From Haladaptatus halobius (lineage in GTDB: Archaea; Halobacteriota; Halobacteria; Halobacteriales; Haladaptataceae): 64,000 bases of DNA. Made by a program: the position numbers and the translations under genes. Below, one piece after another: positions 1 to 8,859 of this stretch; within the stretch, counting starts at the first letter, position 1; every line of letters begins with the position of its first letter. The stretch spans positions 1,860,001 through 1,924,000 of the forward strand of contig NZ_CP085335.1 in the NCBI RefSeq assembly GCF_020618475.1, written 5' to 3'. The notes under the pieces were generated by a model. It did no database searches and had not been told where the DNA came from. It was given only the letters and a program-made list of their open reading frames with translations.

Positions 1-150
1 GAGCGTCTCGCAGTTGGCACAGAAGTAGCCGTACCGACGCTCCCCCTCGGGCGACCGATAGACGACGAAGAACACGCCCTTCGACCCGCGCGTTCCCTCC
101 GATGCACTGATGTAGACCGTTTCGCCGTCGGACGTCGTCGTTTCGTTCAT
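1..150 (-). CDS. DUF5816-like small protein (C-terminus off the left edge)
   Basis: Reading leftwards from an ATG at 148-150, the frame stays open to the window edge for 50 residues. It begins MNETTTSDGETVYISASEG and ends in FCANCETL at the edge. The CxxC pair suggests the first half of a zinc-binding site. The layout (short acidic start, YxxYRSPEGERRYGYFC) matches my memory of the haloarchaeal DUF5816 family of about 80 residues. No function is known. It is divergent from the phosphoesterase gene that follows. Confidence 0.6.
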   Translation of the reverse strand, partial: MNETTTSDGETVYISASEGTRGSKGVFFVVYRSPEGERRYGYFCANCETL

Positions 151-232
151 CACGCCCCGTTTGTCACTCCAGCGATTTAGGGATACTGAACGCATCGAAG
201 GAGTCTTGTCCCGCGCCCGAGATTTCTCGGCG

Positions 233-1588
233 ATGGCTCTCCGTCTCCTCCATTACTCGGACATCGAGAACGCCTACGACGAACCCGACCACATCGGTCG
301 TCTCGCGGGGTGTATCGACAGCCTCCGCGACGACCGGACGCTCGTGGTGGGAACCGGCGACAACACCTCCCCCGGCGTCCTCTCGCTCGTCACCGAAGGC
401 GCACAGGCGCTCGATTTCTTCGACGCCGTCTCGCCCGACTTCGAGACGTTCGGCAACCACGACTTCGACTACGGCGTGGAGCGCGCCCGCGAGTTCGTCC
501 GGCGCTCCCCGCAGACGTGGCTCACCGCCAACGTCCGAGAGCACGGCGACCAATTCGCCACAGCCGCCGGAACCGTCCCCCACGCAGTCCGCGAATTCGA
601 CGGGACGCGAGTCGGGTTCTTCGGCCTGACCGACCCCACGACGCCCGCCCTGAATCCGAACGCGACCGACCTTTGCTTCGCCGACCCGATCCCGGCGGCC
701 AGGGACGCCGTCTCCCACCTCCGAGACGAGGGCGCGGAGTACGTCGTCGCCCTCTCCCACCTCGGTCGCGGCGACGAGGAACTCGCGGCCACCGTGGACG
801 TGGACGTGATACTCGGCGGCCACGTTCACTCCGAGCAGATAGAGCGACTGAGCGGAACGCTCCTGACCCGCCCCGGCGTGAACGCCCGCGTCCTCCTCGA
901 AATCGAGTTCGAGTCCGACCCGACCGTGACCCGGCACCCCGTGGCCGACGCGCCGCGAGACGACGATGTGGCGGCGACGATGCGCGAGCGCATGGCGGCG
1001 GCGGGACTCGACGCGGTCGTCGCCACGGTCGACGACCCCATCGAACGAACCGAAGCGACGACGTTCCGGGGCGAGAGTCGAATCGGCAACTTCGTCGCCG
1101 ACGCCTACCGCTGGGCGACCGACGCGGACGTCGGCCTCCAGAACAGCGGCGGCATCCGCGAAGGAAATTCGCTCGCGGGCGAGGTGACGGTCGCCGACCT
1201 CGTGAGCGTCGTCCCGTTTCAGGAGCACGTCGCCGTCGCGGAACTCTCCGGCGAGGAACTGCTCGACGTGTTTCGACAGGCCCACGGCGCGACCGTCACC
1301 TTCGGCGAACCAGACTGGTGGCACGCCCATCTGAGCGGGGCGAAACTCGTCTGGGATCGGACGGAGGGCGGCCTCAAATCAGCGACCGTCGGCGGCGACC
1401 CGATTCACGAGGACGCGACGTACACCCTCGCCACGACCGAGTACCTCCTCCACACCGACCGGGAGTTTCCCGCGCTCGGCGAAGAGCACCGCGTAGAGGT
1501 CGGCGACGTCCAGTACGAGGTGCTGGCGGACTACGCCCGCGAGTTCGGCGTCGAACCCGAGATCGACGGTCGCATTGCACGTCGATAG
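233..1588 (+). CDS. 5'-nucleotidase / UshA-type metallophosphoesterase
   Basis: This 451-residue protein is a two-domain 5'-nucleotidase-family enzyme that hydrolyses phosphate esters, probably of nucleotides. The N-terminal metallophosphatase domain shows SDIENA near residue 9, GTGDN near 40, GNHDFD at 74-79, LSHLGRGD and GGHVHSE; these are the usual metal-ligand blocks. The C-terminal domain has the family signature around GNFVADAYRW and NSGGIREG, which shapes the substrate site. The frame is open upstream to 161, but I chose the ATG at 233 because the 24 extra residues are arginine-rich and unlike the family start. No signal peptide is visible, so it is probably cytoplasmic, unlike secreted bacterial UshA. 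A substrate cannot be assigned. Confidence 0.85.
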   Translation: MALRLLHYSDIENAYDEPDHIGRLAGCIDSLRDDRTLVVGTGDNTSPGVLSLVTEGAQALDFFDAVSPDFETFGNHDFDYGVERAREFVRRSPQTWLTANVREHGDQFATAAGTVPHAVREFDGTRVGFFGLTDPTTPALNPNATDLCFADPIPAARDAVSHLRDEGAEYVVALSHLGRGDEELAATVDVDVILGGHVHSEQIERLSGTLLTRPGVNARVLLEIEFESDPTVTRHPVADAPRDDDVAATMRERMAAAGLDAVVATVDDPIERTEATTFRGESRIGNFVADAYRWATDADVGLQNSGGIREGNSLAGEVTVADLVSVVPFQEHVAVAELSGEELLDVFRQAHGATVTFGEPDWWHAHLSGAKLVWDRTEGGLKSATVGGDPIHEDATYTLATTEYLLHTDREFPALGEEHRVEVGDVQYEVLADYAREFGVEPEIDGRIARR

Positions 1589-1623
1589 TAAGGTTCTCCC
1601 GAGTGGGGTGCGATTCATCTCGT

Positions 1624-2022
1624 ATGACCCGCGTCCTCGTTCCGGTTCGGTATCCGCTATCGAACCACTCCCGTCGGACGCTCTCCGAAGCCATCGACGT
1701 GGCGGAAGCGCGTGGCGCCGATCTCACGGTCTTACACATCAACCTCTACCACCGGGGGAACGACGCAACGCGAACCGAGCTGAAACGCACCGTCGAGTCG
1801 GCGTTCGGTCGGATCACCAACGCCCGCTACGTCGTCCGCGACGGTTTCTTGGTCGAAGAGACGATCCTCGAAGAGATCGCGGCGACGCGCTCCGACGTGG
1901 TCGTCATCGGTCGCAAGCAGATGGGTCGATGGCGGCGCGCGATCCGCCGACTGGTGGACGATCCGGACATCGAGAACTTCCTCAGGGAGAAGGTCGACTG
2001 CGAACTCATCACGGTGGGTTAA
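1624..2022 (+). CDS. UspA-family universal stress protein
   Basis: This 132-residue single-domain protein has the UspA fold pattern. It starts MTRVLVPVRYPLSNHS, then has the helix with EAIDVAEARGADLTVLHIN, and ends VDCELITVG. The nucleotide-loop region VVVIGRKQMGRWRRAI is only a partial match to the usual G-x2-G-x9-G(S/T) ATP motif, so ATP binding is uncertain. The ATG lies 35 bases after the phosphoesterase stop and may be co-transcribed with it. Its stop overlaps the end of the convergent mscS-like gene by four bases. Confidence 0.8.
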   Translation: MTRVLVPVRYPLSNHSRRTLSEAIDVAEARGADLTVLHINLYHRGNDATRTELKRTVESAFGRITNARYVVRDGFLVEETILEEIAATRSDVVVIGRKQMGRWRRAIRRLVDDPDIENFLREKVDCELITVG

Positions 2023-2990
2023 GGGTCGTCGAACTCGACCGGGTGGTGTGCACGTTCGGGGTCGACCGACACCCGCGCGACACCGCTCGTATCGTCGAAG
2101 ACGAGGTGGGAGTGGGGGTAGGCGATCTCCACGTCCGCGTCCTCGATCTCGTCCCAGATTCGCTCCAGTATCCGCGACCTGACGCGGAGCATGTTGTAGG
2201 GGTCTTTCACCCAGTAGCGCAGGTCGAGCAGGACGCCGTGGTCGGCGTAGTCCCTGATGTTCGCCACCGGATCGCTCGGGTAGCGCGCGCTTCCGATGCG
2301 GATATCCGGCCCGGTCGAGACGACTTCCGGCGTCTCTCGGGCGGCCCGTTCCATGATGGCTCGCGCTTCTTGGAGGTCGCCTTCGTAGGTGACGAGCAGT
2401 TGAAGCGAGAGACGAGAGCGAGTGTCCTCGGCTGAGTAGTTTATTACGTCGCGTTCGCGCATCGTCGCGTTCGGGATGACGAGAAAGGTGTTTTCGAGGG
2501 TGAATATCTTGGTGTATCGGAGGGTAATGTCCTCGACGTAGCCCCGCGTTCCGGCACCCGGCGCGCTGCCGTCGACGAGTTCAATGAGGTCGCCGATCTC
2601 GTAGGGCTGGTCGGCCAGTACGAACAGTCCGTTGATGACGCTCCCGACGATGGGCGCGAGGACGAGACCGACCGCCGCGGAGAACACCGTCACCGACAGC
2701 AGAATGTCCGACGGCGTCCAGTGCAATCGGGCCACCGCGAACCCGACCGCGACGAAGAGGATCGTACCGCGAATCGCCCGGAGAATCGTCTTCGTGACGC
2801 TCGGCCTGCGGAATCGCCGTGCCACCTGCCGCCCGACGAGGCTGACGACCAACTTCGAGACGTACCACCCGAGGAGAACGTACAGCGCGGCGAGGAGGAC
2901 GTCCGTGATGGTAGCGCCCGCGACCGGGAAACTACCGACGTCTCCGAGCCACCGAGCGACATCGCCAAGCAGACCTTCGAGCGTCGGCAT
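2019..2990 (-). CDS. MscS-type mechanosensitive ion channel
   Basis: This 323-residue membrane protein belongs to the small-conductance mechanosensitive channel family, which releases solutes on osmotic downshock. An N-terminal amphipathic stretch is followed by three hydrophobic segments (about residues 25-50, 70-95 and 100-130). The third, glycine- and alanine-rich, is the expected pore helix (VFSAAVGLVLAPIVGSVING). The beta domain follows, with PYEIGDLIELVDG and the typical GYVEDITLRYTKI and VIPNATMRERDVINYS blocks. Length fits the MscS core class. The gene converges on the UspA gene with a four-base overlap and diverges from the PAC2 gene. Confidence 0.9.
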   Translation of the reverse strand: MPTLEGLLGDVARWLGDVGSFPVAGATITDVLLAALYVLLGWYVSKLVVSLVGRQVARRFRRPSVTKTILRAIRGTILFVAVGFAVARLHWTPSDILLSVTVFSAAVGLVLAPIVGSVINGLFVLADQPYEIGDLIELVDGSAPGAGTRGYVEDITLRYTKIFTLENTFLVIPNATMRERDVINYSAEDTRSRLSLQLLVTYEGDLQEARAIMERAARETPEVVSTGPDIRIGSARYPSDPVANIRDYADHGVLLDLRYWVKDPYNMLRVRSRILERIWDEIEDADVEIAYPHSHLVFDDTSGVARVSVDPERAHHPVEFDDP

Positions 2991-3097
2991 GAGTCCCCCC
3001 TCTCACCAGTCTTAGTAAAACCTCTCCATTTCTGTCTCCCGAATGTAAACTCGCAGACAGGAGTACGAACTAAGTCCCAGCGCGTCGAATCCGAACC

Positions 3098-3844
3098 ATG
3101 AGTTCCGACCCACGATCTCCGCGCGTCTCGTTCGAGATACGTCACGACGAGGAGCCGAGCGAAACCCTGCTGGCCGGACTATCGGAGTTCGGACTCGCCG
3201 GGCTGACCGCGGTCGAGTATCTCGTCGAACAGCTCGACCTCGAAGAGACGGGACACGTCACCGCCGAGCGACTCCCCGCCATCACGCCGTTCCAGAACGG
3301 ACGCCCGCACCACCACACCCGGCTGTTCTCCCGGCCGAATCTCGACCTGACAATGCTCGTCGGCGAACTGTTCGTTCCGGTCTGGGCCGCTGACTCGTTC
3401 GCCAGCGCCATCCTCGACTGGACGCAGGGGAACGGGGTCGAGGAGATCGCCGTCCTCTCCGGAATCCCGGTTCCCCACGGTCCGGAGGAACACCGGGTCT
3501 TCTACGTCGCCACGGACGACTACCGCAAGAAGCGCCTCGACGGCGTCGACATCCCGGGGATGGGTCGCGGCTTCCTCGACGGGACGAAAGCCACCCTCGT
3601 CGCTCGCGGACTCGAGTCGTCGCTCACGACAGGGGTGTACGTCACCCCCGTCCACGCCCAGACGCCGGACGTGGAAGCGGCCCTGCGACTCATCGACGCC
3701 GTCCGCGACGTGTACGGCGTCTCGGTCGACACCGACCCGCTGGAGGCGTTCGCCGAGGAGGTGGGCGAATACTACGCCGAACTCGCGGCGCGACTGGAGA
3801 CGGTTCAGGAAACCGAGCGCCCGGACGACCGGATGTACATGTGA
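3098..3844 (+). CDS. PAC2-family protein (proteasome assembly chaperone-like)
   Basis: This 248-residue protein has the PAC2 fold pattern of archaeal proteins related to eukaryotic proteasome assembly chaperone 2. Supporting blocks are the start LLAGLSEFGLAGLTAVEYLVEQL, then FVPVWAADSFASAILDW, and VEEIAVLSGIPVP. The central GMGRGFLDGTKATLVARGLE with VYVTPVHAQTPDVEAALRLIDAV matches the family core. The C-terminus (about 205-248) is an acidic helix. The true role in archaea is not established. It stands alone, 107 bases from the divergent mscS gene and 107 bases before trmB. Confidence 0.8.
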   Translation: MSSDPRSPRVSFEIRHDEEPSETLLAGLSEFGLAGLTAVEYLVEQLDLEETGHVTAERLPAITPFQNGRPHHHTRLFSRPNLDLTMLVGELFVPVWAADSFASAILDWTQGNGVEEIAVLSGIPVPHGPEEHRVFYVATDDYRKKRLDGVDIPGMGRGFLDGTKATLVARGLESSLTTGVYVTPVHAQTPDVEAALRLIDAVRDVYGVSVDTDPLEAFAEEVGEYYAELAARLETVQETERPDDRMYM

Positions 3845-3951
3845 ACCTTTTACGATGGTCGGTGTGGCAAGTCCCGCGTCGGCGCGGGCGCTGGCTCTCG
3901 ACCGTCGCAAAAGGCGGGTTACTATAATCCTCCGTGGATTTGCTCTGGGTA

Positions 3952-5013
3952 ATGACCTCCGACGACCTCTATCTGACGCTCGAACGAGTCGGAGAACGGT
4001 TCAACCTCGGGGAGTACGAGATCGACGCCTACCTCACGGTGCTCGAACACGGACGGCTGACCGCGAGCGAAATCGCGGAGCGCACGGACATCCCGCAACC
4101 GCGGGTGTACGACACCGTCCGGAGTCTGAGCGACCGAGGGCTCGTCGAACTCCGCGAATCCCGCCCAATGAAGGTCATCGCGATCGACCCCGAGGAGGCA
4201 TTCTCCGACGTGCAGTCGTCGCTCGGCGATATGATATCGAATCTCGAAGACCGATACACCGCCCCGACGCGGGACACCGAGGCCGTCTCACTAGTGAAAT
4301 CGCGTTCGACCATCCTCCGATACCTCGAAGACGTCATCGCCGAGGCGGAGTACGAACTCGCGCTGTCGCTGACGCCCGATCTGCTCGAACGCTTCGAGGA
4401 CGACCTCAGCACCGCCATCGACTCCGGCGTGAGCACGGAACTGCTCGTTACGCCGGCCTCGGAAGCGCCCGAACCCGAGGAGTTTGACTACGACGCCGTG
4501 GCGACGACCGTCCGCGCCCGCCGGGGAATCACCACACCAGTCGTCGCGGTGGCGGACGGCGAATACTCGATGTATGCCACGCAAGACGCCCTGCGCGACG
4601 ACCGCGACCGGTACGGCGTCATCTTCAATCGCTCCGCGCTGGGCTTTCTCGTCTCCGGCTTCTTCGGTACCGTCCTCTGGACCACCGCGGAGCGAACCCT
4701 CTTCGCTGACGGGAGCGACAGGGGGTTCCCCCGGCGCTACGCCTCCATCCGGCGGTGCGTCAAGGAGATTCAGGAACTGGAGGGGGAGTTCTACGCGACC
4801 ATCAAGGGCCGCGACATCGAGAGCGGACGGGAGCGAGTCGTTCGCGGGAAGGTCGTCGGCTTCTCGTTCGAAGGCGGTGAGCGCGTCGCCGGGATGTCGG
4901 TCGAGACGGAGAACGGTACGGTCACGGTCGGCGGGCAGGTCGCCGCCCTCGAAGACATCGAAGCGCACGAGATTCGAGTCGGAACGGACGAACCGCCCGC
5001 CTACGAGCGGTAA
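3952..5013 (+). CDS. trmB: TrmB-family sugar-responsive transcriptional regulator
   Basis: This 353-residue regulator has an N-terminal winged helix (about 1-85; [19 protein letters not shown] is the recognition part), a short coiled coil around 95-115, and a C-terminal TrmB ligand domain (about 120-353). TrmB proteins bind sugars such as maltose, trehalose or glucose and control transporter and metabolic genes; in Halobacterium one is a global glucose-sensing regulator. I chose the ATG at 3952 rather than 3934 because [19 protein letters not shown] matches the family start. A sugar ABC operon begins 2.4 kb downstream with an inverted repeat beside its TATA box, so that operon is a likely target (inference). 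Confidence 0.87.
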   Translation: MTSDDLYLTLERVGERFNLGEYEIDAYLTVLEHGRLTASEIAERTDIPQPRVYDTVRSLSDRGLVELRESRPMKVIAIDPEEAFSDVQSSLGDMISNLEDRYTAPTRDTEAVSLVKSRSTILRYLEDVIAEAEYELALSLTPDLLERFEDDLSTAIDSGVSTELLVTPASEAPEPEEFDYDAVATTVRARRGITTPVVAVADGEYSMYATQDALRDDRDRYGVIFNRSALGFLVSGFFGTVLWTTAERTLFADGSDRGFPRRYASIRRCVKEIQELEGEFYATIKGRDIESGRERVVRGKVVGFSFEGGERVAGMSVETENGTVTVGGQVAALEDIEAHEIRVGTDEPPAYER

Positions 5014-5040
5014 GCGACGCGGGGTAAAACGCGACGAGCG

Positions 5041-5829
5041 TCAGAATCGGAAGACGTGCTGGTCGCACGTCGGACAGGCAAGCACCTCGTCGGGGGGTGA
5101 TAGGGGACTCGTACCGCTGCCACAACAGCGGTCGGCCGTCGTCTCTTCGAGTTCCACGCCGCAGTCCGGACACTCGCGGAGGAACGCCCGCAGTGCGGAC
5201 GCCGACTGCACGCGAACTGCGGGGTCGATATCGGACTCGGCCAGCGCCCGAACCGCCGCCACCTCGGCGATTGCGATGGGCCGCGAGAGCCACCGTTCGC
5301 TTTCGGGGCCGCCCGCCGAGACGACGACCCAGTCGCCACCCTCGACGAGTTCGACGTCGACGGGGGCGGGTGCGGCGTCGCGCACCGCCGACACCAGGTC
5401 GCGCTCTCGAACGCGGCGCATCTCCGCGCGCCAGTCGGTTCTGAATCGTTCGTCGAGGTGGAGGGAGTCGCCGACAGCGTGGACGATTTCCCCGGCGAGA
5501 AGTGCGTCCAGCGCGCGCTCCCCCGCGTCGTCGTCAGCCTCCTCCGCGAGCGACCCGGCTTCCATCGGTTTGGCCGGGTCGCCCACGAGCGCGTCGACGA
5601 GTCGAGGTGCGAACCGCGGCGTGCCGGGGACGAGATAGCCCCGAAGCGCGATGGCAGCACTGCCGACGAGTCCGAGCGCCGAGGCGACCCCGAGGCGTCG
5701 AGCGCGTCTCGCGGGAAGCAGTCGGGCGACGCCCGCACACACGAAGAAAAGAAGGACGGCGTTCGACACCGTGCAGGGCCAGCACCTGTTTCCTCCCGTG
5801 TACTCGGGCTTTCGCAAGTCGTCTAACAT
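5041..5829 (-). CDS. Haloarchaeal membrane protein with C-terminal zinc ribbon
   Basis: This 262-residue protein starts MLDDLRKPEYTGGNRCWPC, a motif I know from unnamed haloarchaeal proteins. Two hydrophobic segments follow (about 23-38 and 44-64), separated by an arginine-rich loop. The middle is a soluble acidic region. The end holds a zinc ribbon: CPDCG, then CC in the spacer, then CPTC six residues before the stop. The frame is open to 5967, but the upstream part is basic and unconserved-looking, so I start at 5829. Function unknown. It sits convergent to trmB and divergent from the aldo/keto reductase. Confidence 0.72.
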   Translation of the reverse strand: MLDDLRKPEYTGGNRCWPCTVSNAVLLFFVCAGVARLLPARRARRLGVASALGLVGSAAIALRGYLVPGTPRFAPRLVDALVGDPAKPMEAGSLAEEADDDAGERALDALLAGEIVHAVGDSLHLDERFRTDWRAEMRRVRERDLVSAVRDAAPAPVDVELVEGGDWVVVSAGGPESERWLSRPIAIAEVAAVRALAESDIDPAVRVQSASALRAFLRECPDCGVELEETTADRCCGSGTSPLSPPDEVLACPTCDQHVFRF

Positions 5830-6039
5830 CGACGAGGGATTGGAAGGCGAACAGTTTGAGTGTTCGGGCGACGGGGGTCGTTCGTGGGTGGCGAGAACAC
5901 TCTGTGATAATCGACTCTTCGAAGTTGTCCCAGAAAACTCCCTTACGCATCGACTCTGGCACCTCAACCTTTCGTCTCGTGCTGTCCCCTAGCCCGTCCG
6001 CCCACAACCCTATACTTCCGCCCGAGTAATCCACTAGCC

Positions 6040-7026
6040 ATGACGGAGATGGAGTACACGAAATTGGGGAGCACGGGCCTCGAAGTCTCGCGCCTCTGTC
6101 TGGGCTGTATGAACTTCGGGAGCGACCAGCCGTGGATGATGAACGACGAGGAGGCGAGTCTCGAACTCATCGACCGCGCGCTGGAGATGGGCATCAACTT
6201 CCTCGACACGGCAAACGTCTACTCGCGCGGCGAGAGCGAGGAGATCGTCGGTAAAGCCATCGAGGAACGCAACCGCGACGAACTCGTCGTCGCCACGAAG
6301 GTGTTCGGGAATATGGGCGACTATCCGAACGGACAGGGTCTCTCCCGGAAACACGTCCTCGACCAAGCGGAGGCGAGTCTCGACCGGCTCGGCACGGACT
6401 ACATCGACCTCTACCAGATCCACCGCTGGGACGAGACGACGCCCATCGAGGAGACGCTCTCGGCGCTCGACCACCTCGTCGAGACGGGGAAAGTTCGCTA
6501 CGTCGGCGCGAGCACGATGGCCGCGTGGCAGTTCACGAAGGCGCTCTACGAGAGCGACAGCCGCGATTACGAGCGGTTCACGTGCATGCAACCGGAGTAC
6601 AACCTCGTGGATCGCCACGAGGAGCAGAACGTCTTACCCGTCTGCGAATCGGAGGGCGTCGGCGTCATCCCGTGGTCGCCGCTCGCTGGTGGGTTCCTGA
6701 CGGGGAAGTATGACCGCGACGAGGAGGTTACCGAGGGCCGCGCGGCGGAAGACGAGCACACCGAAGCGCGGTTCACCAACGAGAACTGGGCCGTGTTGGC
6801 CGAGGTGCGAGCCATCGCCGAGGAGAAGGGTGTCACGCCCGCACAGGTCAGTCTCTCGTGGTTGCTCCACAAACCCGTGGTCGATTCGCCCATCGTCGGC
6901 CCTCGAACCATAGACCATCTGGAGGAGAACGTCGAATCCATCGACGTCTCGCTCACAGACGAGGAGATAGAGCGGCTCGAATCGCCGAAGTCGCCGGTCT
7001 GGTCGCGCGAGATAGCGAACATTTGA
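6040..7026 (+). CDS. Aldo/keto reductase
   Basis: This 328-residue NAD(P)H-dependent oxidoreductase reduces aldehydes or ketones, often sugar carbonyls. The catalytic tetrad is complete: D56 and Y61 in FLDTANVYS, K87 in VVATKVFG and H128 in LYQIHRWD. The C-terminal cofactor block is SPIVGPRTIDHLEENV. The start MTEMEYTKLGSTGLEVSRL is typical of the YajO/Tas-like subgroup. Its place between trmB and the sugar importer suggests a role in carbohydrate metabolism, but it has its own upstream region and the substrate is not readable from sequence. Confidence 0.9.
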   Translation: MTEMEYTKLGSTGLEVSRLCLGCMNFGSDQPWMMNDEEASLELIDRALEMGINFLDTANVYSRGESEEIVGKAIEERNRDELVVATKVFGNMGDYPNGQGLSRKHVLDQAEASLDRLGTDYIDLYQIHRWDETTPIEETLSALDHLVETGKVRYVGASTMAAWQFTKALYESDSRDYERFTCMQPEYNLVDRHEEQNVLPVCESEGVGVIPWSPLAGGFLTGKYDRDEEVTEGRAAEDEHTEARFTNENWAVLAEVRAIAEEKGVTPAQVSLSWLLHKPVVDSPIVGPRTIDHLEENVESIDVSLTDEEIERLESPKSPVWSREIANI

Positions 7027-7320
7027 CGCCGGCGAGTCGACCACGTCCAACGGTGTTCAAGAGGACGTACCACGGGGCGGACGTGGGAGGGCGCGAGCGA
7101 CCGAACCACCTACGATTTCGTACAGTTTCGAAGTGATTGTACTCATCTGAAGTGTTTGATGTTTCCGCGAGACAGAAGTGGCAGTCGTCTCGGAGCCGTC
7201 TCTATCGGCGTGTCGTGCGTTTACTGAGCGGGATGAGTGAAATGATAGATATCGGCCATAAACAGTTTTACACGGCCTGCATTCAATTTACGCGAGTGTA
7301 GCACGGCGTGACCAGAAAAC

Positions 7321-7337
7321 ACTACAACCACAGTAGT
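7321..7337. promoter_or_regulatory. Perfect inverted repeat, candidate TrmB operator
   Basis: ACTAC, seven bases (AACCACA), then GTAGT: a perfect five-base inverted repeat ending 14 bases before the TATA box. This is the usual activator position in archaea, just upstream of the TFB site. The spacing of arms resembles published haloarchaeal TrmB sites (TACT-N7/8-AGTA) but the arms are not identical, so binding by the local TrmB is inference. Confidence 0.5.
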
Positions 7338-7351
7338 CAATCGCACCAAAG

Positions 7352-7359
7352 TTATAAAT
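7352..7359 (+). promoter_or_regulatory. TATA box of the sugar ABC operon
   Basis: TTATAAAT lies 25-32 bases before the ATG at 7384. Transcription would start near or at the start codon, giving a leaderless or nearly leaderless message, as is common in haloarchaea. Confidence 0.65.
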
Positions 7360-7383
7360 GGATTTGCTACCTTTTGTCAATGC

Positions 7384-8847
7384 ATGGTAGGTGTTAGCGA
7401 GCGCGACGATTGTCGTCGGCGAGACGGCGTTTCACGACGAACGTTCGTGAAGGCTGTCGGCGCTTCTGGAACGGCAGCGGGCCTCGCTGGATGCACCAGT
7501 CGAGGCCAATCGAGTAATCCGAATGTCATCCAGTGGGCGGCCGACGACGACGTAAGAACGAACAAAGATGCCATCGAAAAGGCACTCTACGAAGCAGGAC
7601 TCGACGAGAGCATCAAACTCGAAGTCCTCGCGGGCAACGAGCAAACCGGTGCGAGGCAGTCGCAGTACCAACGATGGTTGTCCGCCAACTTATCAGAGCC
7701 GGACATGCTGCTCGTCGACAGCGGGTGGGCGATACCGTTCATCGCCCGGCGTCAGTTGCTCAATTTGAGCGACTACATGTCGAAGCAGGCGCTCAACAAG
7801 GTCAACAACGACTACTTCCAAGGGAGCGTCATCACCGGGAAGTCGAACAGCGGTGACCTATACGCCATCCCGCTGTTCTCCGACTTCGGGACGATACAGT
7901 ACCGCAAGGACTTGGTGAAGAAGTCTGGATTCAGCCCCGACAAGGAGAACTGGGCGACGAAGGGAATCTCGTGGAAGAAGTTCTCGAAAGTCACCAAGAA
8001 AGTAATGCAGGACAACAAGAAGCAGATCGACTACGGATTCACCTTCCAGTCGAGCATCTACGAAGGGTTGTCTTGTTGTGACTTCAACGAGTTCATCACC
8101 AGTTGGGGCGGCACGTACTTCGGCAGCACGAAGAACCTCCTCGGTCCCGTCGGACAGCGTCCAGTCACACTCGACTCGAAGAACGTCATCGACTCGGTGA
8201 AGATGATTCGGACGTTCATCCACGGAAACAGCGCTCCGAACACCCTGAACGGCTACGCGGGCGGCATTGCGCCGCGAGCGGTGTTGAGTTGGACGGAAGA
8301 GACATCGCGTGCGCCGTTCACCAACGGGAACGCGGTCATGCACCGTAACTGGCCGTACTCCATCCTCATCAACGGCGAAAAGAAGGTCTTCGGCAAAGAC
8401 CTCGGCGTGATGCCGATTCCGTACGGCGTGAAGGAAGGAGAGGCTAAAGAAAAAGAACTCGGCGGCATCGCCTCGGCGCTCGGCGGGTGGAACGTTGCCA
8501 TCAACCCGAACAGCAACAAGAAGGACAAGGCGGTGCAGGTGTTGGAAGCGATGACCAAGGAGAGTTTCAAACTCAAGCTATTCGAGACGATCGGCTGGAT
8601 TCCGCCGGAACCGGGGGTTCTCGAAACCAAACGGGCGAAGAATATCCCGGTCATGGGTCGGTACGTCGACACGCTGAAGGTCGCAGGGCAAAACGCCCTA
8701 CCGCGTCCGGTGTCGGTCGTCTGGCCGCAGCAGTCCGGGAAGATCGCCCAAGGTGTTCACTCGGCCTACTCCGGGGCGGCGGCCCCAAAGCAGGCGATGT
8801 CGACGCTGAACAGCCAGATCAAGGAGATCGAGAACTACAACAAGTAG
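7384..8847 (+). CDS. Sugar ABC transporter substrate-binding lipoprotein
   Basis: This 487-residue extracellular binding protein is the first gene of the importer operon. The N-terminus has a Tat motif (SRRTFVK, residues 17-23), a hydrophobic stretch and a lipobox LAGC with the lipidated cysteine at 37, so it is exported folded and anchored outside the membrane. The mature part follows the family 1 solute-binding fold: DNA-like alternation of the two lobes, YAIPLFSDFGTIQYRKDL, and a C-terminal helix region. Relatives bind maltose, trehalose or glucose; the sugar cannot be told from sequence alone. Length exceeds the usual 420-450, mainly from insertions around 250-300. The message is likely leaderless from the TATA box at 7352. 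Confidence 0.88.
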   Translation: MVGVSERDDCRRRDGVSRRTFVKAVGASGTAAGLAGCTSRGQSSNPNVIQWAADDDVRTNKDAIEKALYEAGLDESIKLEVLAGNEQTGARQSQYQRWLSANLSEPDMLLVDSGWAIPFIARRQLLNLSDYMSKQALNKVNNDYFQGSVITGKSNSGDLYAIPLFSDFGTIQYRKDLVKKSGFSPDKENWATKGISWKKFSKVTKKVMQDNKKQIDYGFTFQSSIYEGLSCCDFNEFITSWGGTYFGSTKNLLGPVGQRPVTLDSKNVIDSVKMIRTFIHGNSAPNTLNGYAGGIAPRAVLSWTEETSRAPFTNGNAVMHRNWPYSILINGEKKVFGKDLGVMPIPYGVKEGEAKEKELGGIASALGGWNVAINPNSNKKDKAVQVLEAMTKESFKLKLFETIGWIPPEPGVLETKRAKNIPVMGRYVDTLKVAGQNALPRPVSVVWPQQSGKIAQGVHSAYSGAAAPKQAMSTLNSQIKEIENYNK

Positions 8848-8859
8848 GGTGTGATACGT

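Larger units (their letters stand above)
7027..7383. other. 357-base intergenic control region before the sugar importer
   Basis: No credible gene was found. The stretch is visibly AT-richer than the coding DNA around it. It holds the importer promoter (inverted repeat 7321-7337 and TATA box 7352-7359). About 200 bases upstream, at 7139-7153, lies TACTCATCTGAAGTG, which resembles a TACT-N7-AGTA half-matched TrmB site. The length and base composition are what one expects of a regulated promoter region. Confidence 0.6.

Noticed and set aside
310..2022. 570-residue plus-strand frame
   Set aside because: Extremely arginine- and proline-rich; a frame shadow of the phosphoesterase, and only its last 132 residues are the true UspA gene.
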